From contig CALHCK010000073.1 in NCBI GenBank assembly GCA_937936695.1, forward strand, positions 1 to 20,934: DNA of 20,934 nt, in the 5' to 3' direction. Of the stretch, positions 1 through 8,053 are shown in pieces; positions within the stretch are counted from its first letter, which is position 1, and the number at the start of each line of letters is the position of its first letter. Source of the stretch: an uncultured Polaribacter sp. (GTDB taxonomy: Bacteria > Bacteroidota > Bacteroidia > Flavobacteriales > Flavobacteriaceae). The position numbers and the translations under genes were made by a program. The notes beneath the pieces were generated by a model, which saw nothing but the letters and a program-made list of their open reading frames with translations, did no database searches and was not told where the DNA came from.

Positions 1-18
1 ACTAATAAATTAAGAATA

Positions 19-270
19 ATGGCAAATCATAAGTCAGCTTTAAAAAGAATTAGAAGTAACGAAGCTAAAAGATTACGTAATAAATATCAGCATAAAACTA
101 CACGTAATGCTGTTAGAAGTTTACGTTTAATTGAAGATAAAGCTGATGCTGAAAGTAAATTAGGTAATGTTATTTCTATGTTAGATAAATTAGCTAAAAA
201 CAATATTATTCACAAGAATAAAGCAGCTAACTTAAAATCTAAATTAGCAAAACATGTAGCTAGTTTATAA
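19..270 (+). CDS. rpsT: 30S ribosomal protein S20
   Basis: Small-subunit protein that binds 16S rRNA early in 30S assembly. The 83-residue product has the usual S20 length and is strongly basic. It opens with the family signature MANHKSALKRIR and carries the C-terminal signature IIHKNKAANLKSKLAKH (about residues 62-79). The ATG at 19 gives exactly the conserved N-terminus, so the start is secure. The gene stands alone, followed 22 bases later by a strong hairpin terminator. Its promoter lies at or beyond the window edge. Nothing unusual is seen in the product. Confidence 0.97.
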   Translation: MANHKSALKRIRSNEAKRLRNKYQHKTTRNAVRSLRLIEDKADAESKLGNVISMLDKLAKNNIIHKNKAANLKSKLAKHVASL

Positions 271-291
271 AAAGCGACAATTAAAACAAAC

Positions 292-324
292 AAAAAACTC
301 TGAATTAATATTCAGAGTTTTTTT
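292..324. terminator. Bidirectional intrinsic terminator after rpsT
   Basis: A perfect hairpin: AACTCTGAAT pairs with ATTCAGAGTT around the four-base loop TAAT, extended by A:T pairs, with an A tract on the left and a T tract (317-324) on the right. It ends rpsT. Because both flanks are suitable, it could also stop minus-strand transcripts running out of rodA through the IS remnant; no other terminator is seen below rodA. Confidence 0.9.
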
Positions 325-350
325 GTTTATAAACATTTCTGGAATAATAA

Positions 351-493
351 GGGATCAAGAACAAAAGGGATCAAGACTAATTGTTGTGTTTATGCAAAAA
401 TTTGAGTTAGTCTAAACAGAAAGAACTCTAGGATCAAGACTAAAAGTTGTGTTTAGGCAAAGATTTGAGTTAATCTAAAAAGGAAAAATTCTA
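351..493 (-). repeat. Tandem 63-bp repeat made of an IS right end
   Basis: Two imperfect copies, 368-430 and 431-493, lie head to tail with a period of 63 bases. Each has GGATCAAGACTAA at its left, then GTTGTGTTTA, then a block ending in TCTA. A third fragment, GGGATCAAGA, sits at 351-360, just before 367-376. Read on the minus strand, each full copy holds the last codons of a transposase (FFLFRLTQIFA and stop) followed by an end sequence terminating in TCTTGATCC. This is best read as a duplicated 3' end of an insertion sequence. Confidence 0.8.
390..431 (-). pseudogene. Second copy of the transposase 3' end
   Basis: The minus strand reads LEFFLFRLTQIFA and a stop at 392-390, the same peptide end as the neighbouring remnant. 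It is joined directly to the end sequence of that remnant. The two copies differ at several bases, mostly at third codon positions, so they may have diverged as separate elements or long after duplication. Confidence 0.7.
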
Positions 494-660
494 TATTTTT
501 CACTCCTCTAAATTGAGCTCTAATGGCCTTTATTTTTGCATTAAAAGATTCTCCTATTTAGTTAAAATAAAATTTGTTTTACAGATTAGTTAGGGAATAT
601 GTTAAACAGTTGTTTACTATACCGTAAAGGCATTCTAGAATATTTTGATACATGTTGTTG
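453..660 (-). pseudogene. Remnant of ISL3-family (ISAon1-like) transposase, C-terminal end
   Basis: On the minus strand, 557-453 encodes 34 residues and a stop that include ESFNAKIKA, then RAQFRGVKN, then FFLFRLTQIFA. This resembles the C-terminus of ISL3-family DDE transposases of the ISAon1 type common in Flavobacteriia. Upstream in the same frame there are stops at 558-560 and 579-581. Before them the frame is open (VDDLNNMYQN and following), but I cannot tell whether that is transposase or unrelated sequence. The catalytic DDE part is missing, so this is a dead fragment. It lies directly downstream of rodA, whose stop is at 691. The family call is from memory of the C-terminal motif and is inference. 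Confidence 0.75.
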
Positions 661-690
661 AGGTCATCTACAAAAAAAGAATAGAGCAAT

Positions 691-1971
691 TTACCAATCG
701 TAATTTTTATGAGCATCTAATCTTATAAAAATAAATAGTAAAATTGTAAAGCCCCACAAAGAAGAACCTCCATAGCTAAAAAAAGGTAAGGGAATACCTA
801 CAGTTGGGAGTAAGCCTATTACCATACCAATATTTACAACTACGTGAAAAAATAGAATAGAAGCTACACTATAACCGTATATACGACCAAATTTATTAGT
901 ATGAGTGTCTGCTAAATATATTATTCTAAACAGCATTAGCATAAATATAATAATTACAAGAGAGCTTCCTAAAAAGCCCCATTCTTCTCCTACCGTGCTA
1001 AATATATAATCTGTATGTTGTTCTGGAACAAAATCTCCTTTTGTAATATTACCTTGTAAAAAACCTTTACCAGAAAAACCACCAGAACTTATTGTTAATT
1101 CAGATTGATAAGAGTTATAACCAATATTTTTTGTGTCAGTTTTTAGCCCCAATAATATTTCAAAACGATCTCTATGATGCTGTTTAAAGATTTTGTTATA
1201 TGAAAAATCAGTACCCAAAATAAATAGCAGTACAATAAAGTATACGGCTAATATTTTATGCCAATTAAAATTTATAAATCTTTTACCTCCTTTATATATA
1301 CCGTAAGCAGTACCAATAGTTATTAGAATATACAGTGTTGTTAAAACTGAATATGGACCAAAAAGAATTGAGAAAATAAACAAGAATATGGCAAGACTAC
1401 CTATTATAATATAACTTAACGTTAATCCTTCTCTATTTAATACAAAAAAGAAAGAAAGGTAAATAAGAGCAGAACCTGCATCTGGTTGTAAAGTGATTAA
1501 TAGAGCGGGGGTAAAAATTACTATAAATGCCTTTAATTGATTTTTAACAAGTTTAAAATTATATTGCCTATCACTTAATAGTTTTGCCACTGCTAGTGCT
1601 GTAAAAGCTTTAACAAACTCAGAAGGTTGTAGACTCATAATACCAAAATTGAACCATGATTTGGCTCCGTTAATTTCTTTTCCGAAGGGAAATAATAGTA
1701 TTAATATAAATAAACAAACAATGTAGAGTATACCAGAGAATTGTTCGTAAAACTTAGAGTTAAAAAAGAGAATAATTACAATTAAAGGAAAACTTAACCC
1801 AATCCAAAGAATTTGTTTTCCGTATTTTGTAGAAAAATCAAATATCTGTGTATTTATTTCTGTTTTAGATGCAGCGTAAATATTCATCCATCCAAAAATT
1901 ACAAGTATCACAAATAGAAATACTAGTATCCAATCGATTCCTGCAAAAATATTATTTCGTTCCTGACGCAA
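691..1971 (-). CDS. rodA: Rod-shape peptidoglycan glycosyltransferase RodA (SEDS family)
   Basis: Polymerises lipid II into glycan strands in the inner membrane, paired with PBP2 in the elongasome. The 426 residues form about ten hydrophobic segments. Family blocks seen: GAKSWF (102-107), LQPSEF (114-119), QPDAGSA (162-168; D164 fits the catalytic aspartate of the QPD motif), the extracellular FVPEQHTDYIFS with GEEWG (314-332), and the C-terminal block from NIGMVIGLLP to FFSYGGSS (380-404). It overlaps mrdA by 20 bases, so the two are translationally linked. RodA rather than FtsW follows from the mreBCD-mrdA context, since FtsW belongs to the division cluster. No terminator is seen directly after the stop; an IS remnant begins there. 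Confidence 0.95.
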   Translation of the reverse strand: MRQERNNIFAGIDWILVFLFVILVIFGWMNIYAASKTEINTQIFDFSTKYGKQILWIGLSFPLIVIILFFNSKFYEQFSGILYIVCLFILILLFPFGKEINGAKSWFNFGIMSLQPSEFVKAFTALAVAKLLSDRQYNFKLVKNQLKAFIVIFTPALLITLQPDAGSALIYLSFFFVLNREGLTLSYIIIGSLAIFLFIFSILFGPYSVLTTLYILITIGTAYGIYKGGKRFINFNWHKILAVYFIVLLFILGTDFSYNKIFKQHHRDRFEILLGLKTDTKNIGYNSYQSELTISSGGFSGKGFLQGNITKGDFVPEQHTDYIFSTVGEEWGFLGSSLVIIIFMLMLFRIIYLADTHTNKFGRIYGYSVASILFFHVVVNIGMVIGLLPTVGIPLPFFSYGGSSLWGFTILLFIFIRLDAHKNYDW

Positions 1972-3838
1972 GGTTTTCGGGTTTTTGAATTTGTTTGTTA
2001 TAAATATCTTCTAAGCTTAAATTAAGCATCTTTTGTTCTCTATATTTATTTTCAGCAGATATTTTTTTAGTTAAATACTTTTCTACAAGTAAACTAGTTA
2101 TTGGAGCTGCAATTGTTGATCCGTAACCTCCGTTTTCAACAAAAATAGCCAATGCAATTTTAGGGTTTTCTTTAGGAGCAAAGGCAACTAAAATAGAATG
2201 ATCTGGTAATTGAATTTTTTTTCCATTAACCCTAGCAAAATTTTCAGAAGTACCTGTTTTTCCACAGATTTCTATACCTTTAACTTGGCTATATTTTCCT
2301 GTTCCTGTTTTAAATACTTCATGCATTGCTTCTATTACAGGAGAAAAGTGTTTTTTATTTATTGATGTTTTTTTTGCAACGGTATATTTTTCGTTATCAA
2401 TAGGAAGGTTATCTACTTTTTTTAATATATGTGGTGTATAAAAATACCCTTTATTAGCTATTGCTGCAGTAAAGTTAGCTAACTGAATAGGTGTTGTTAA
2501 GACTTCTCCTTGACCTATTGCGTTAGAAATATTTGTTGAACCATTCCAAGAGTATCGATATCTACTGTCGTAATATTTACCATTTGGAATTAAACCAGGA
2601 CTACCAGCAGGAAGATCGTAACCAAGGTAGTTACCAAGTCCGAAACTAGAAACATGATTGTGCCAATTATCTAATCCTTCAGAGGGTTTATTGTGTTTTT
2701 CTACAATTCTCTTATATGTTACAGAAAAATAACTGTTACAAGATTTAGCTATAGCAGTTTTTAGTTTTATAGGTCTAGCATAAATACCACAATGACATCC
2801 CATAAACTCGTGTTTTCTATTACCATATTTATATCCTCCATAACATAAAACAGTAGATTCCTCGTCAATAACATTTTCTTGTAGACCAATAAGAGCATTC
2901 ATCATTTTAAAAGGAGAACCAGGTGGGTAAGCTGCAAGTAAACCTCTATCATAAGAAGGTTTACTAATGGTGTCATTAAATAATTTGATAGAATTTTTAG
3001 ATCTTTTTCTACCTACTAACATGTTTGGATTGTATGTAGGGGCTGTAACAAGTGCTAATATTTCTCCTGATTTAGGTTCTATAGCAACAATTCCACCTCT
3101 TTTACCTGCCATTAGTTTTTGAGCATATTCTTGTAATTCAATATCTAATGTTAAAGTTAAATCTTTACCATTTTGGGCAAGTGTGTCTAGTTTTCCATTT
3201 AAATATGAACCGGTAATCCTATTAAGATTATTTCTTAAAAAATGTTTTATCCCTTTTTTTCCTCTCAGGTATTTTTCATATTGTTTTTCAATACCATCTT
3301 TACCAATTAATTCACCAGCTTGGTAATATTTACTTTTTTTAGCCAGTGTTTCGTTTACCTCTCCAAGATACCCTAAAACGTTTGCTGCTGCGTTAATGGG
3401 ATATTCTCTAATAATTCTTTTCTGAATAAAAAAACCTTGATATTTGTGAAGTTTTTCTTGTAAAAAAGCAAAATCATCTTTAGCAAGTTGTTTTAAAAAT
3501 ACTGAAGGAAGATAAGTAGCATATTTTTTTGCTTTATTTAACCTTTTTAAAAAACTTACTTTATCTATTTTTAAAAGATTACAAAATTCTAATGTATCTA
3601 TTATTTTAACTTGATTAGGCTGAACCATTACATCGTAAGATAATTGATTAGCTACTAACAGTTTTCCATTTCTATCGTAAACATATCCTCTTTCAGGATA
3701 ATCATATTCAATTTTAACAGCAGAATTATGTATAGGGTCGTAATTTGATCCTCTAATTATCTGAAGCTGAAAAAGTCTTCCGATAAAGATGAAACAAACA
3801 ATAGTAATAATAATATTGAGTAAATATTTTCTTTGCAT
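1952..3838 (-). CDS. mrdA: Penicillin-binding protein 2, elongation transpeptidase
   Basis: Class B PBP that cross-links peptidoglycan during elongation, with RodA as its glycosyltransferase partner. It is 628 residues with an N-terminal membrane anchor (about 6-26) and a dimerisation domain starting near YPERGYVYDRNG (47-58). The transpeptidase domain has SPFK (S308-K311, active-site serine S308), SCN (366-368) and KTGT (527-530). A cysteine/histidine cluster (C332, H343, C348, H349, C350) lies between the first two motifs, where E. coli PBP2 holds a structural zinc. The start overlaps the mreD stop by one base (TAATG). The long tail after residue 590 is charged and may be flexible. Confidence 0.96.
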   Translation of the reverse strand: MQRKYLLNIIITIVCFIFIGRLFQLQIIRGSNYDPIHNSAVKIEYDYPERGYVYDRNGKLLVANQLSYDVMVQPNQVKIIDTLEFCNLLKIDKVSFLKRLNKAKKYATYLPSVFLKQLAKDDFAFLQEKLHKYQGFFIQKRIIREYPINAAANVLGYLGEVNETLAKKSKYYQAGELIGKDGIEKQYEKYLRGKKGIKHFLRNNLNRITGSYLNGKLDTLAQNGKDLTLTLDIELQEYAQKLMAGKRGGIVAIEPKSGEILALVTAPTYNPNMLVGRKRSKNSIKLFNDTISKPSYDRGLLAAYPPGSPFKMMNALIGLQENVIDEESTVLCYGGYKYGNRKHEFMGCHCGIYARPIKLKTAIAKSCNSYFSVTYKRIVEKHNKPSEGLDNWHNHVSSFGLGNYLGYDLPAGSPGLIPNGKYYDSRYRYSWNGSTNISNAIGQGEVLTTPIQLANFTAAIANKGYFYTPHILKKVDNLPIDNEKYTVAKKTSINKKHFSPVIEAMHEVFKTGTGKYSQVKGIEICGKTGTSENFARVNGKKIQLPDHSILVAFAPKENPKIALAIFVENGGYGSTIAAPITSLLVEKYLTKKISAENKYREQKMLNLSLEDIYNKQIQKPENLASGTK

Positions 3839-4341
3839 TATTCTTTTTTAGTAAAAATAAAAGTTCCTAAAAAAAATAGTAATAACGTAAATATACTTGA
3901 AAATAAGGTGTTTAAAAGTACGTTTCCAAAATTATTAAAACTAAAATTTATTAGAGAAAAAAGAATTAAATGATGAATTATAGTAAGAGTTACTATGTAA
4001 TTAAATTTTTTACCAAAAGACTCTGTTTTTAAATTGAAGAAAGAATAATCTGTACTTATTTTTTTGAAATACAATCTTATAAAAAACACTCTAATATAAG
4101 CAACCGTTAAAATAGAGAATGCATGAATACCACCTGAGTCTGAGAAAAAATCGATAAACAAGCCTAAACAAAAGCAAGATAACAAAAATGGGATTCTGTT
4201 TTTTTGTAACGGAAAGGCAAATATATAAGAAACATAAAGGTATGGATTTATATAATTGAAAAGGTTAATGTTGTTAAGAACAAAAACTTGTAAAAAAAGT
4301 AAAAAAATAAAAAGGAAAGATAGATATACTGTTTTATTCAT
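3838..4341 (-). CDS. mreD: Rod shape-determining protein MreD
   Basis: Small integral membrane protein of the elongasome. The 167 residues are mostly hydrophobic with about five predicted membrane segments. The family-typical stretch FIDFFSDSGGIHAFSILTVA lies near residues 63-82. Sequence conservation in MreD is low, so the name rests on size, membrane pattern, that stretch and the position between mreC and mrdA. It overlaps mreC by 8 bases and mrdA by 1 base, so translational coupling is likely. Confidence 0.9.
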   Translation of the reverse strand: MNKTVYLSFLFIFLLFLQVFVLNNINLFNYINPYLYVSYIFAFPLQKNRIPFLLSCFCLGLFIDFFSDSGGIHAFSILTVAYIRVFFIRLYFKKISTDYSFFNLKTESFGKKFNYIVTLTIIHHLILFSLINFSFNNFGNVLLNTLFSSIFTLLLFFLGTFIFTKKE

Positions 4342-5161
4342 TTTCTGTATTTACTAGTGAGTCTACTTCTAGCTTGTCTAAACTTTTAATAACATAAACA
4401 TGTCTTAAATTACTCATATCATTAAAAAGTTTAACATCTACTTTATTGTCTACGGTATTTCCTTTGTAAATTTTAGAAATTGTACCTATTAAAATTCCTT
4501 CAGGAAAAATTGTTGATTTACCTCCTGTTTCAATAGTATCACCTATATTTAATACAGCTTGTCTAGGTATATCATGCAGCTGAACAACATTATAATTGTT
4601 GGCATTCCATCGTAAAGTACCAAAATAATTGTTGTTTTTTATTCTAGCATTTATTTTAGTGTTTTTGTTTAAAATAGATTGTACTGTACTATAATTCTTA
4701 GAAGTGTTATCTGTAATACCTATTACACCTTTACTATTAATTACTGCCATTTCTTTACTTAGGCTATCTTTTTTACCTTTATTAATAGTCAGAAAATTAA
4801 AAGGTTTGTTGTAATCGTTTTTTATGATTTTAGCACTACAATATTTAAATTTTTGACGATACTTTAACGTATCTATTATTGTAGAATCTAAAGAATAGGC
4901 AATGTTTTTATTACGTTCTAAGAGGTTTCTTAAACGCATATTTTCTTCTGCTAAAAGTTTGTTTTCAGATTTTAATTTTATGTATTCAGAAATGTTAGAG
5001 ATATTAGAATACAACCCGCCGCTTATAGCATTGGCAGAATGTACATATTTACTCTTATGAAAATTAAGATTGTTAAAAGTTAAAGCAAGTGCAATAAATG
5101 ATAACATTAAATAAAACAGAAAATATTTAAATTTCTGAAAAAAATAGATAATCTGTTGCAT
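4334..5161 (-). CDS. mreC: Rod shape-determining protein MreC
   Basis: Periplasmic scaffold that links MreB filaments to PBP2 and RodA. The 275 residues show an N-terminal membrane segment (about 12-30), a probable coiled coil (about 58-86, with ENKLLAEENMRLRNLLERN), then the two-lobed beta domain. Within that domain are typical blocks VINSKGVIGI (140-149), TLRWN (182-186) and GDTIETGGKSTIFPEGILIG (207-226). Length fits the family. It starts 18 bases below mreB and overlaps mreD by 8 bases. Confidence 0.95.
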   Translation of the reverse strand: MQQIIYFFQKFKYFLFYLMLSFIALALTFNNLNFHKSKYVHSANAISGGLYSNISNISEYIKLKSENKLLAEENMRLRNLLERNKNIAYSLDSTIIDTLKYRQKFKYCSAKIIKNDYNKPFNFLTINKGKKDSLSKEMAVINSKGVIGITDNTSKNYSTVQSILNKNTKINARIKNNNYFGTLRWNANNYNVVQLHDIPRQAVLNIGDTIETGGKSTIFPEGILIGTISKIYKGNTVDNKVDVKLFNDMSNLRHVYVIKSLDKLEVDSLVNTENE

Positions 5162-5179
5162 TTATATCAATTAAGAGCG

Positions 5180-6208
5180 CTATTTCATTAAAACATTCTT
5201 GTATTTGTTAAGCTCTTTTAAGGCAATACCTGTTCCTCTAACAACAGCCCTTAAAGGATCTTCTGCAACATAAACAGGTAAATCTGTTTTTCTAGATAAA
5301 CGTTTGTCTAATCCTCTTAACATAGAACCTCCACCAGCTAAATAAATACCTGTATTGTAAATATCTGCAGCTAACTCTGGAGGAGTTTTAGAAAGAGTTT
5401 CCATTACAGCGTCTTCAATTCTTAAAATAGATTTGTCTAAAGCTTTAGCTATTTCTCTAAAAGATACTTGTACTTGTTTTGGCTTACCACTTAGTAAATC
5501 TCTACCCTGAACAAGCATTTCTTCTGGAGGTGTTTCTAAATCTTCTGTTGCTGCACCAATTTGAATTTTAATTTTTTCTGCAGTAGTTTCACCTACATGT
5601 AAATTGTGCTGTGTACGCATGTAATACATAATGTCACTGGTAAATAAATCTCCAGCAACCTTTACAGATTGGTCGCAAACAATACCCCCCAAAGCAATTA
5701 CAGCAATTTCTGTAGTACCTCCTCCAATATCAATAATCATATTTCCTTTAGGTTCCATAATATCTATACCTACACCAATTGCTGCTGCCATTGGTTCATA
5801 AATTAAGTATATTTCTTTGGCGTTCATATGCTTTGCAGAATCTTTTACGGCTCTTTTTTCTACTTCAGTAATTCCAGAAGGAATACAAATAACCATTCTT
5901 AAAGCAGGAGGAAATAATTTTTTCTTGATAGAAGGAATCTGCTTAACAAACTCTTTAATCATTTGTTCAGAAGCTTCAAAATCTGCTATTACACCATCTT
6001 TTAACGGGCGAATTGTTTTTATATTTTCATGGGTTTTTCCTTGCATTAAATTGGCTTCTTTACCAATTGCAATAATTTGACCAGAAATTCTATTTCTTGC
6101 AACAATAGAAGGACTATCGATAACTACTTTTCCATTGTGGATTATTAAAGTATTAGCGGTACCTAAATCAATCGCAATATCTTCAGTCATAAAATCGAAA
6201 AAACCCAT
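5180..6208 (-). CDS. mreB: Rod shape-determining actin homologue MreB
   Basis: Cytoplasmic actin-like ATPase whose membrane-bound filaments orient elongation. The 342 residues carry the actin-fold motifs: phosphate-1 loop DLGTANT (14-20), YEPMAAAIG (137-145), phosphate-2 loop IDIGGGTTE (159-167) and the adenosine motif LAGGGSMLRGL (290-300). The start MGFFDFMTEDIAIDLGT matches the usual MreB N-terminus, including an amphipathic, membrane-touching tip. It is the first gene of the five-gene shape operon. A candidate promoter lies about 35 bases upstream, between two arms of an inverted repeat. Confidence 0.97.
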   Translation of the reverse strand: MGFFDFMTEDIAIDLGTANTLIIHNGKVVIDSPSIVARNRISGQIIAIGKEANLMQGKTHENIKTIRPLKDGVIADFEASEQMIKEFVKQIPSIKKKLFPPALRMVICIPSGITEVEKRAVKDSAKHMNAKEIYLIYEPMAAAIGVGIDIMEPKGNMIIDIGGGTTEIAVIALGGIVCDQSVKVAGDLFTSDIMYYMRTQHNLHVGETTAEKIKIQIGAATEDLETPPEEMLVQGRDLLSGKPKQVQVSFREIAKALDKSILRIEDAVMETLSKTPPELAADIYNTGIYLAGGGSMLRGLDKRLSRKTDLPVYVAEDPLRAVVRGTGIALKELNKYKNVLMK

Positions 6209-6232
6209 AAAATATATTTGTTATATTATTTT

Positions 6233-6275
6233 AACGTACCTACAAATTTACTAAAATCTGTTTACAAGGTACGTT
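6233..6275. repeat. 9-bp inverted repeat bracketing the mreB promoter box
   Basis: AACGTACCT (6233-6241) and AGGTACGTT (6267-6275) are exact reverse complements separated by 25 bases. The TAAATTTG box of the mreB candidate promoter falls within that spacer. It could be a long-loop hairpin at the purH 3' end or a protein-binding site. No T tract of classical terminator form follows on the minus strand. Confidence 0.6.
6243..6250 (-). promoter_or_regulatory. Candidate -7 box for the mreB operon
   Basis: The minus strand reads TAAATTTG, a full match to the Bacteroidota -7 consensus TAnnTTTG, about 35 bases above the mreB ATG. The predicted transcript start is near 6236. No TTG lies at the ideal 19-base spacing; the nearest, on the minus strand at 6265-6267, gives 14. 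Moderate support only. Confidence 0.5.
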
Positions 6276-6283
6276 TAAAAAAT

Positions 6284-7810
6284 TTAATGTTTAAAATGTC
6301 TTGTTCCAGTCATTACCATAGATATATTATTGTTGTTACAATAATCTATACTTAACTGATCTTTTATAGAACCACCTGGTTGAATAACACTTTTAATACC
6401 TGCTTTGTCTGCAATTTCTACACAGTCTGGAAAAGGGAAAAAAGCATCACTAGCCATAACAGAACCTTTTAAATCAAAACCAAAAGAGTTAGCCTTTTCT
6501 ATAGCTTGGTTTAAGGCGTCTACTCTACTAGTTTGCCCTGTACCACCTGCTAACAATTGCTTGTTTTTAACTAATATAATGGTATTAGATTTTGTGTTTT
6601 TACATAATTTAGAAGCAAAAAGTAAATCGTCTAATTCAGCCTGAGAAGGTTTTGTGTTAGTAACGTATTTTAAATCTTCTAATTTATCAGTAATGTTATC
6701 TTTATCTTGTACTAAAGAACCATTTAAACAAGTTCTAACAGTGTTGGTAGGTAACTTAACATCTTTTTGTACTAAAATAATTCTATTTTTCTTACCTTTT
6801 AAAATAGTTAAAGCTTCATCAGAAAAAGAAGGAGCAATTACTACTTCGCAGAATAAACTATGAATTTCATTTGCTGTATCAGCATCAATCTCAGTATTTG
6901 CAATTAAAATACCACCAAAAGCAGAAACAGGATCACCAGCTAATGCATCAACATAAGCTTGTTTTATAGTTTCTCTTTGTGCAAAACCACATGCATTATT
7001 ATGTTTTAAAATAGCAAATGTTGGTGCTTCTCCTTTAAATTCTTCAATTAAATTAACAGCAGCATCAACATCTAAAAGATTATTGTAGCTTAATTCTTTT
7101 CCGTGTAATTTATCAAACATTGCCTCTAAATCACCAAAGAAATAACCCTTTTGATGTGGGTTTTCTCCATAACGTAAAACTTTAGAAGTTTGTTCGCTTG
7201 CTTTGTATACTATTTCGTCTTCGTTAAAATAATTAAAAATAGCAGTGTCGTAATGAGAAGAGATGTTAAATGCTTTTGCAGCAAATTTCTTTCTTTGAGA
7301 AACAGTAGTTTCGCCATTATTTTCAGAAATAATAGATAAGAAATCATCGTATTGATCCATAGAAGAAACAATAAAAGTATCTTTAAAGTTCTTTGCAGCA
7401 GCTCTAATAAGAGAAATACCACCGATGTCAATTTTTTCTACAATATCTTGCTCTGGAGCCCCAGAAGCAACTGTTTTTTCAAAAGGATATAAGTCTACAA
7501 TAACTAAATCTAATTGAGGAATTTTATATTCTTCTAATTCAGCAACATCACCATCGTTATCTTGTCTGTTTAAAATTCCACCAAAAACTTTAGGGTGTAA
7601 TGTTTTAACTCTACCTCCTAAGATAGAAGGATAAGAGGTAACTTCCTCTACAGGAACAACATCAATTCCTAAATCTTTAATGAATTTCTCTGTTCCTCCT
7701 GTAGAATAGATTGTTACATTTAAGTCATTTAACTTTTTTACAAGAGGCTCTAAGCCATCTTTGTGAAATACCGATATTAATGCGGATTTAATTGTTTTTG
7801 AAGTACTCAT
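6284..7810 (-). CDS. purH: Bifunctional AICAR transformylase / IMP cyclohydrolase
   Basis: Carries out the last two steps of purine synthesis: formylation of AICAR with 10-formyl-tetrahydrofolate, then ring closure to IMP. The 508 residues match the usual bacterial length. The N-terminal cyclohydrolase (MGS-like) domain shows SVFHK (13-17), STGGT (36-40) and GRVKTLHPK (66-74). The transformylase half shows RYGENPHQ (213-220) and the catalytic pair in LKHNNACGF (K269, H270), with DAFFPFPD near the C-terminus. Both activities should be intact. It appears monocistronic, with its own strong promoter 24 bases upstream, and is separated from mreB by 75 bases. Confidence 0.97.
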   Translation of the reverse strand: MSTSKTIKSALISVFHKDGLEPLVKKLNDLNVTIYSTGGTEKFIKDLGIDVVPVEEVTSYPSILGGRVKTLHPKVFGGILNRQDNDGDVAELEEYKIPQLDLVIVDLYPFEKTVASGAPEQDIVEKIDIGGISLIRAAAKNFKDTFIVSSMDQYDDFLSIISENNGETTVSQRKKFAAKAFNISSHYDTAIFNYFNEDEIVYKASEQTSKVLRYGENPHQKGYFFGDLEAMFDKLHGKELSYNNLLDVDAAVNLIEEFKGEAPTFAILKHNNACGFAQRETIKQAYVDALAGDPVSAFGGILIANTEIDADTANEIHSLFCEVVIAPSFSDEALTILKGKKNRIILVQKDVKLPTNTVRTCLNGSLVQDKDNITDKLEDLKYVTNTKPSQAELDDLLFASKLCKNTKSNTIILVKNKQLLAGGTGQTSRVDALNQAIEKANSFGFDLKGSVMASDAFFPFPDCVEIADKAGIKSVIQPGGSIKDQLSIDYCNNNNISMVMTGTRHFKH

Positions 7811-7833
7811 CTAGTGTTGTCTTGTTAAGTTTG

Positions 7834-7863
7834 CAAATTTAGTAAAAGCAAATTGTAAGACAA
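7834..7863 (-). promoter_or_regulatory. purH promoter (Bacteroidota type)
   Basis: On the minus strand TTG (7863-7861) is followed, after exactly 19 bases, by TAAATTTG (7841-7834). This matches the TTG-N19-TAnnTTTG consensus of Flavobacteriia. The predicted start of transcription is near 7827, giving a leader of roughly 17 bases before the purH ATG at 7810. It is the cleanest promoter in the window. Confidence 0.75.
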
Positions 7864-7899
7864 TAAAAGATAAGAACAAATACAGTAAAAAATTAATAA

Positions 7900-8028
7900 C
7901 TAGTCTATTTGAACTCGTGTTTTAAAGTTTTCTACTAGAGTTGTGTAGTCTCTATGTATTTTTTTGTCTTGATTTTTACGTAAAAAAGGTAGAATTTTAA
8001 GTAAAATGGTGTTTGGCTGCTTTCTCAT
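7900..8028 (-). CDS. Small hypothetical protein (42 aa), distal member of a pair
   Basis: ATG at 8028-8026, TAG at 7902-7900; 42 residues beginning MRKQPNTILLKILPFLRKNQ and ending FKTRVQID. The product is basic, has no signal peptide and no clear membrane span. I do not recognise it. It is supported as a gene because it has the same length, the same MRK start and the same C-rich upstream sequence (TACCCCCTAATTATGAGAAA) as the ORF just upstream. It begins 25 bases after that ORF's stop, so the two are probably co-transcribed. Coding status is inferred from this pairing. Confidence 0.5.
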   Translation of the reverse strand: MRKQPNTILLKILPFLRKNQDKKIHRDYTTLVENFKTRVQID

Positions 8029-8040
8029 AATTAGGGGGTA
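8021..8040 (-). repeat. C-rich leader repeat, copy A
   Basis: On the minus strand TACCCCCTAATTATGAGAAA, containing the start of the distal 42-aa ORF. It matches copy B at 8175-8195 at all but one substituted base and one extra C. A run of five or six C just before a start codon is striking in DNA this AT-rich. Confidence 0.75.
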
Positions 8041-8053
8041 TAAGGTTAATAAA

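Noticed and set aside
691..1971. FtsW as the identity of the SEDS protein
   Set aside because: The neighbours are mreBCD and PBP2, not murein-precursor or division genes, so RodA fits better.
5817..6863. Plus-strand open frames opposite mreB and purH (5817-6080, 6405-6644, 6654-6863)
   Set aside because: All are fully inside conserved genes on the other strand and show no family motif or promoter.
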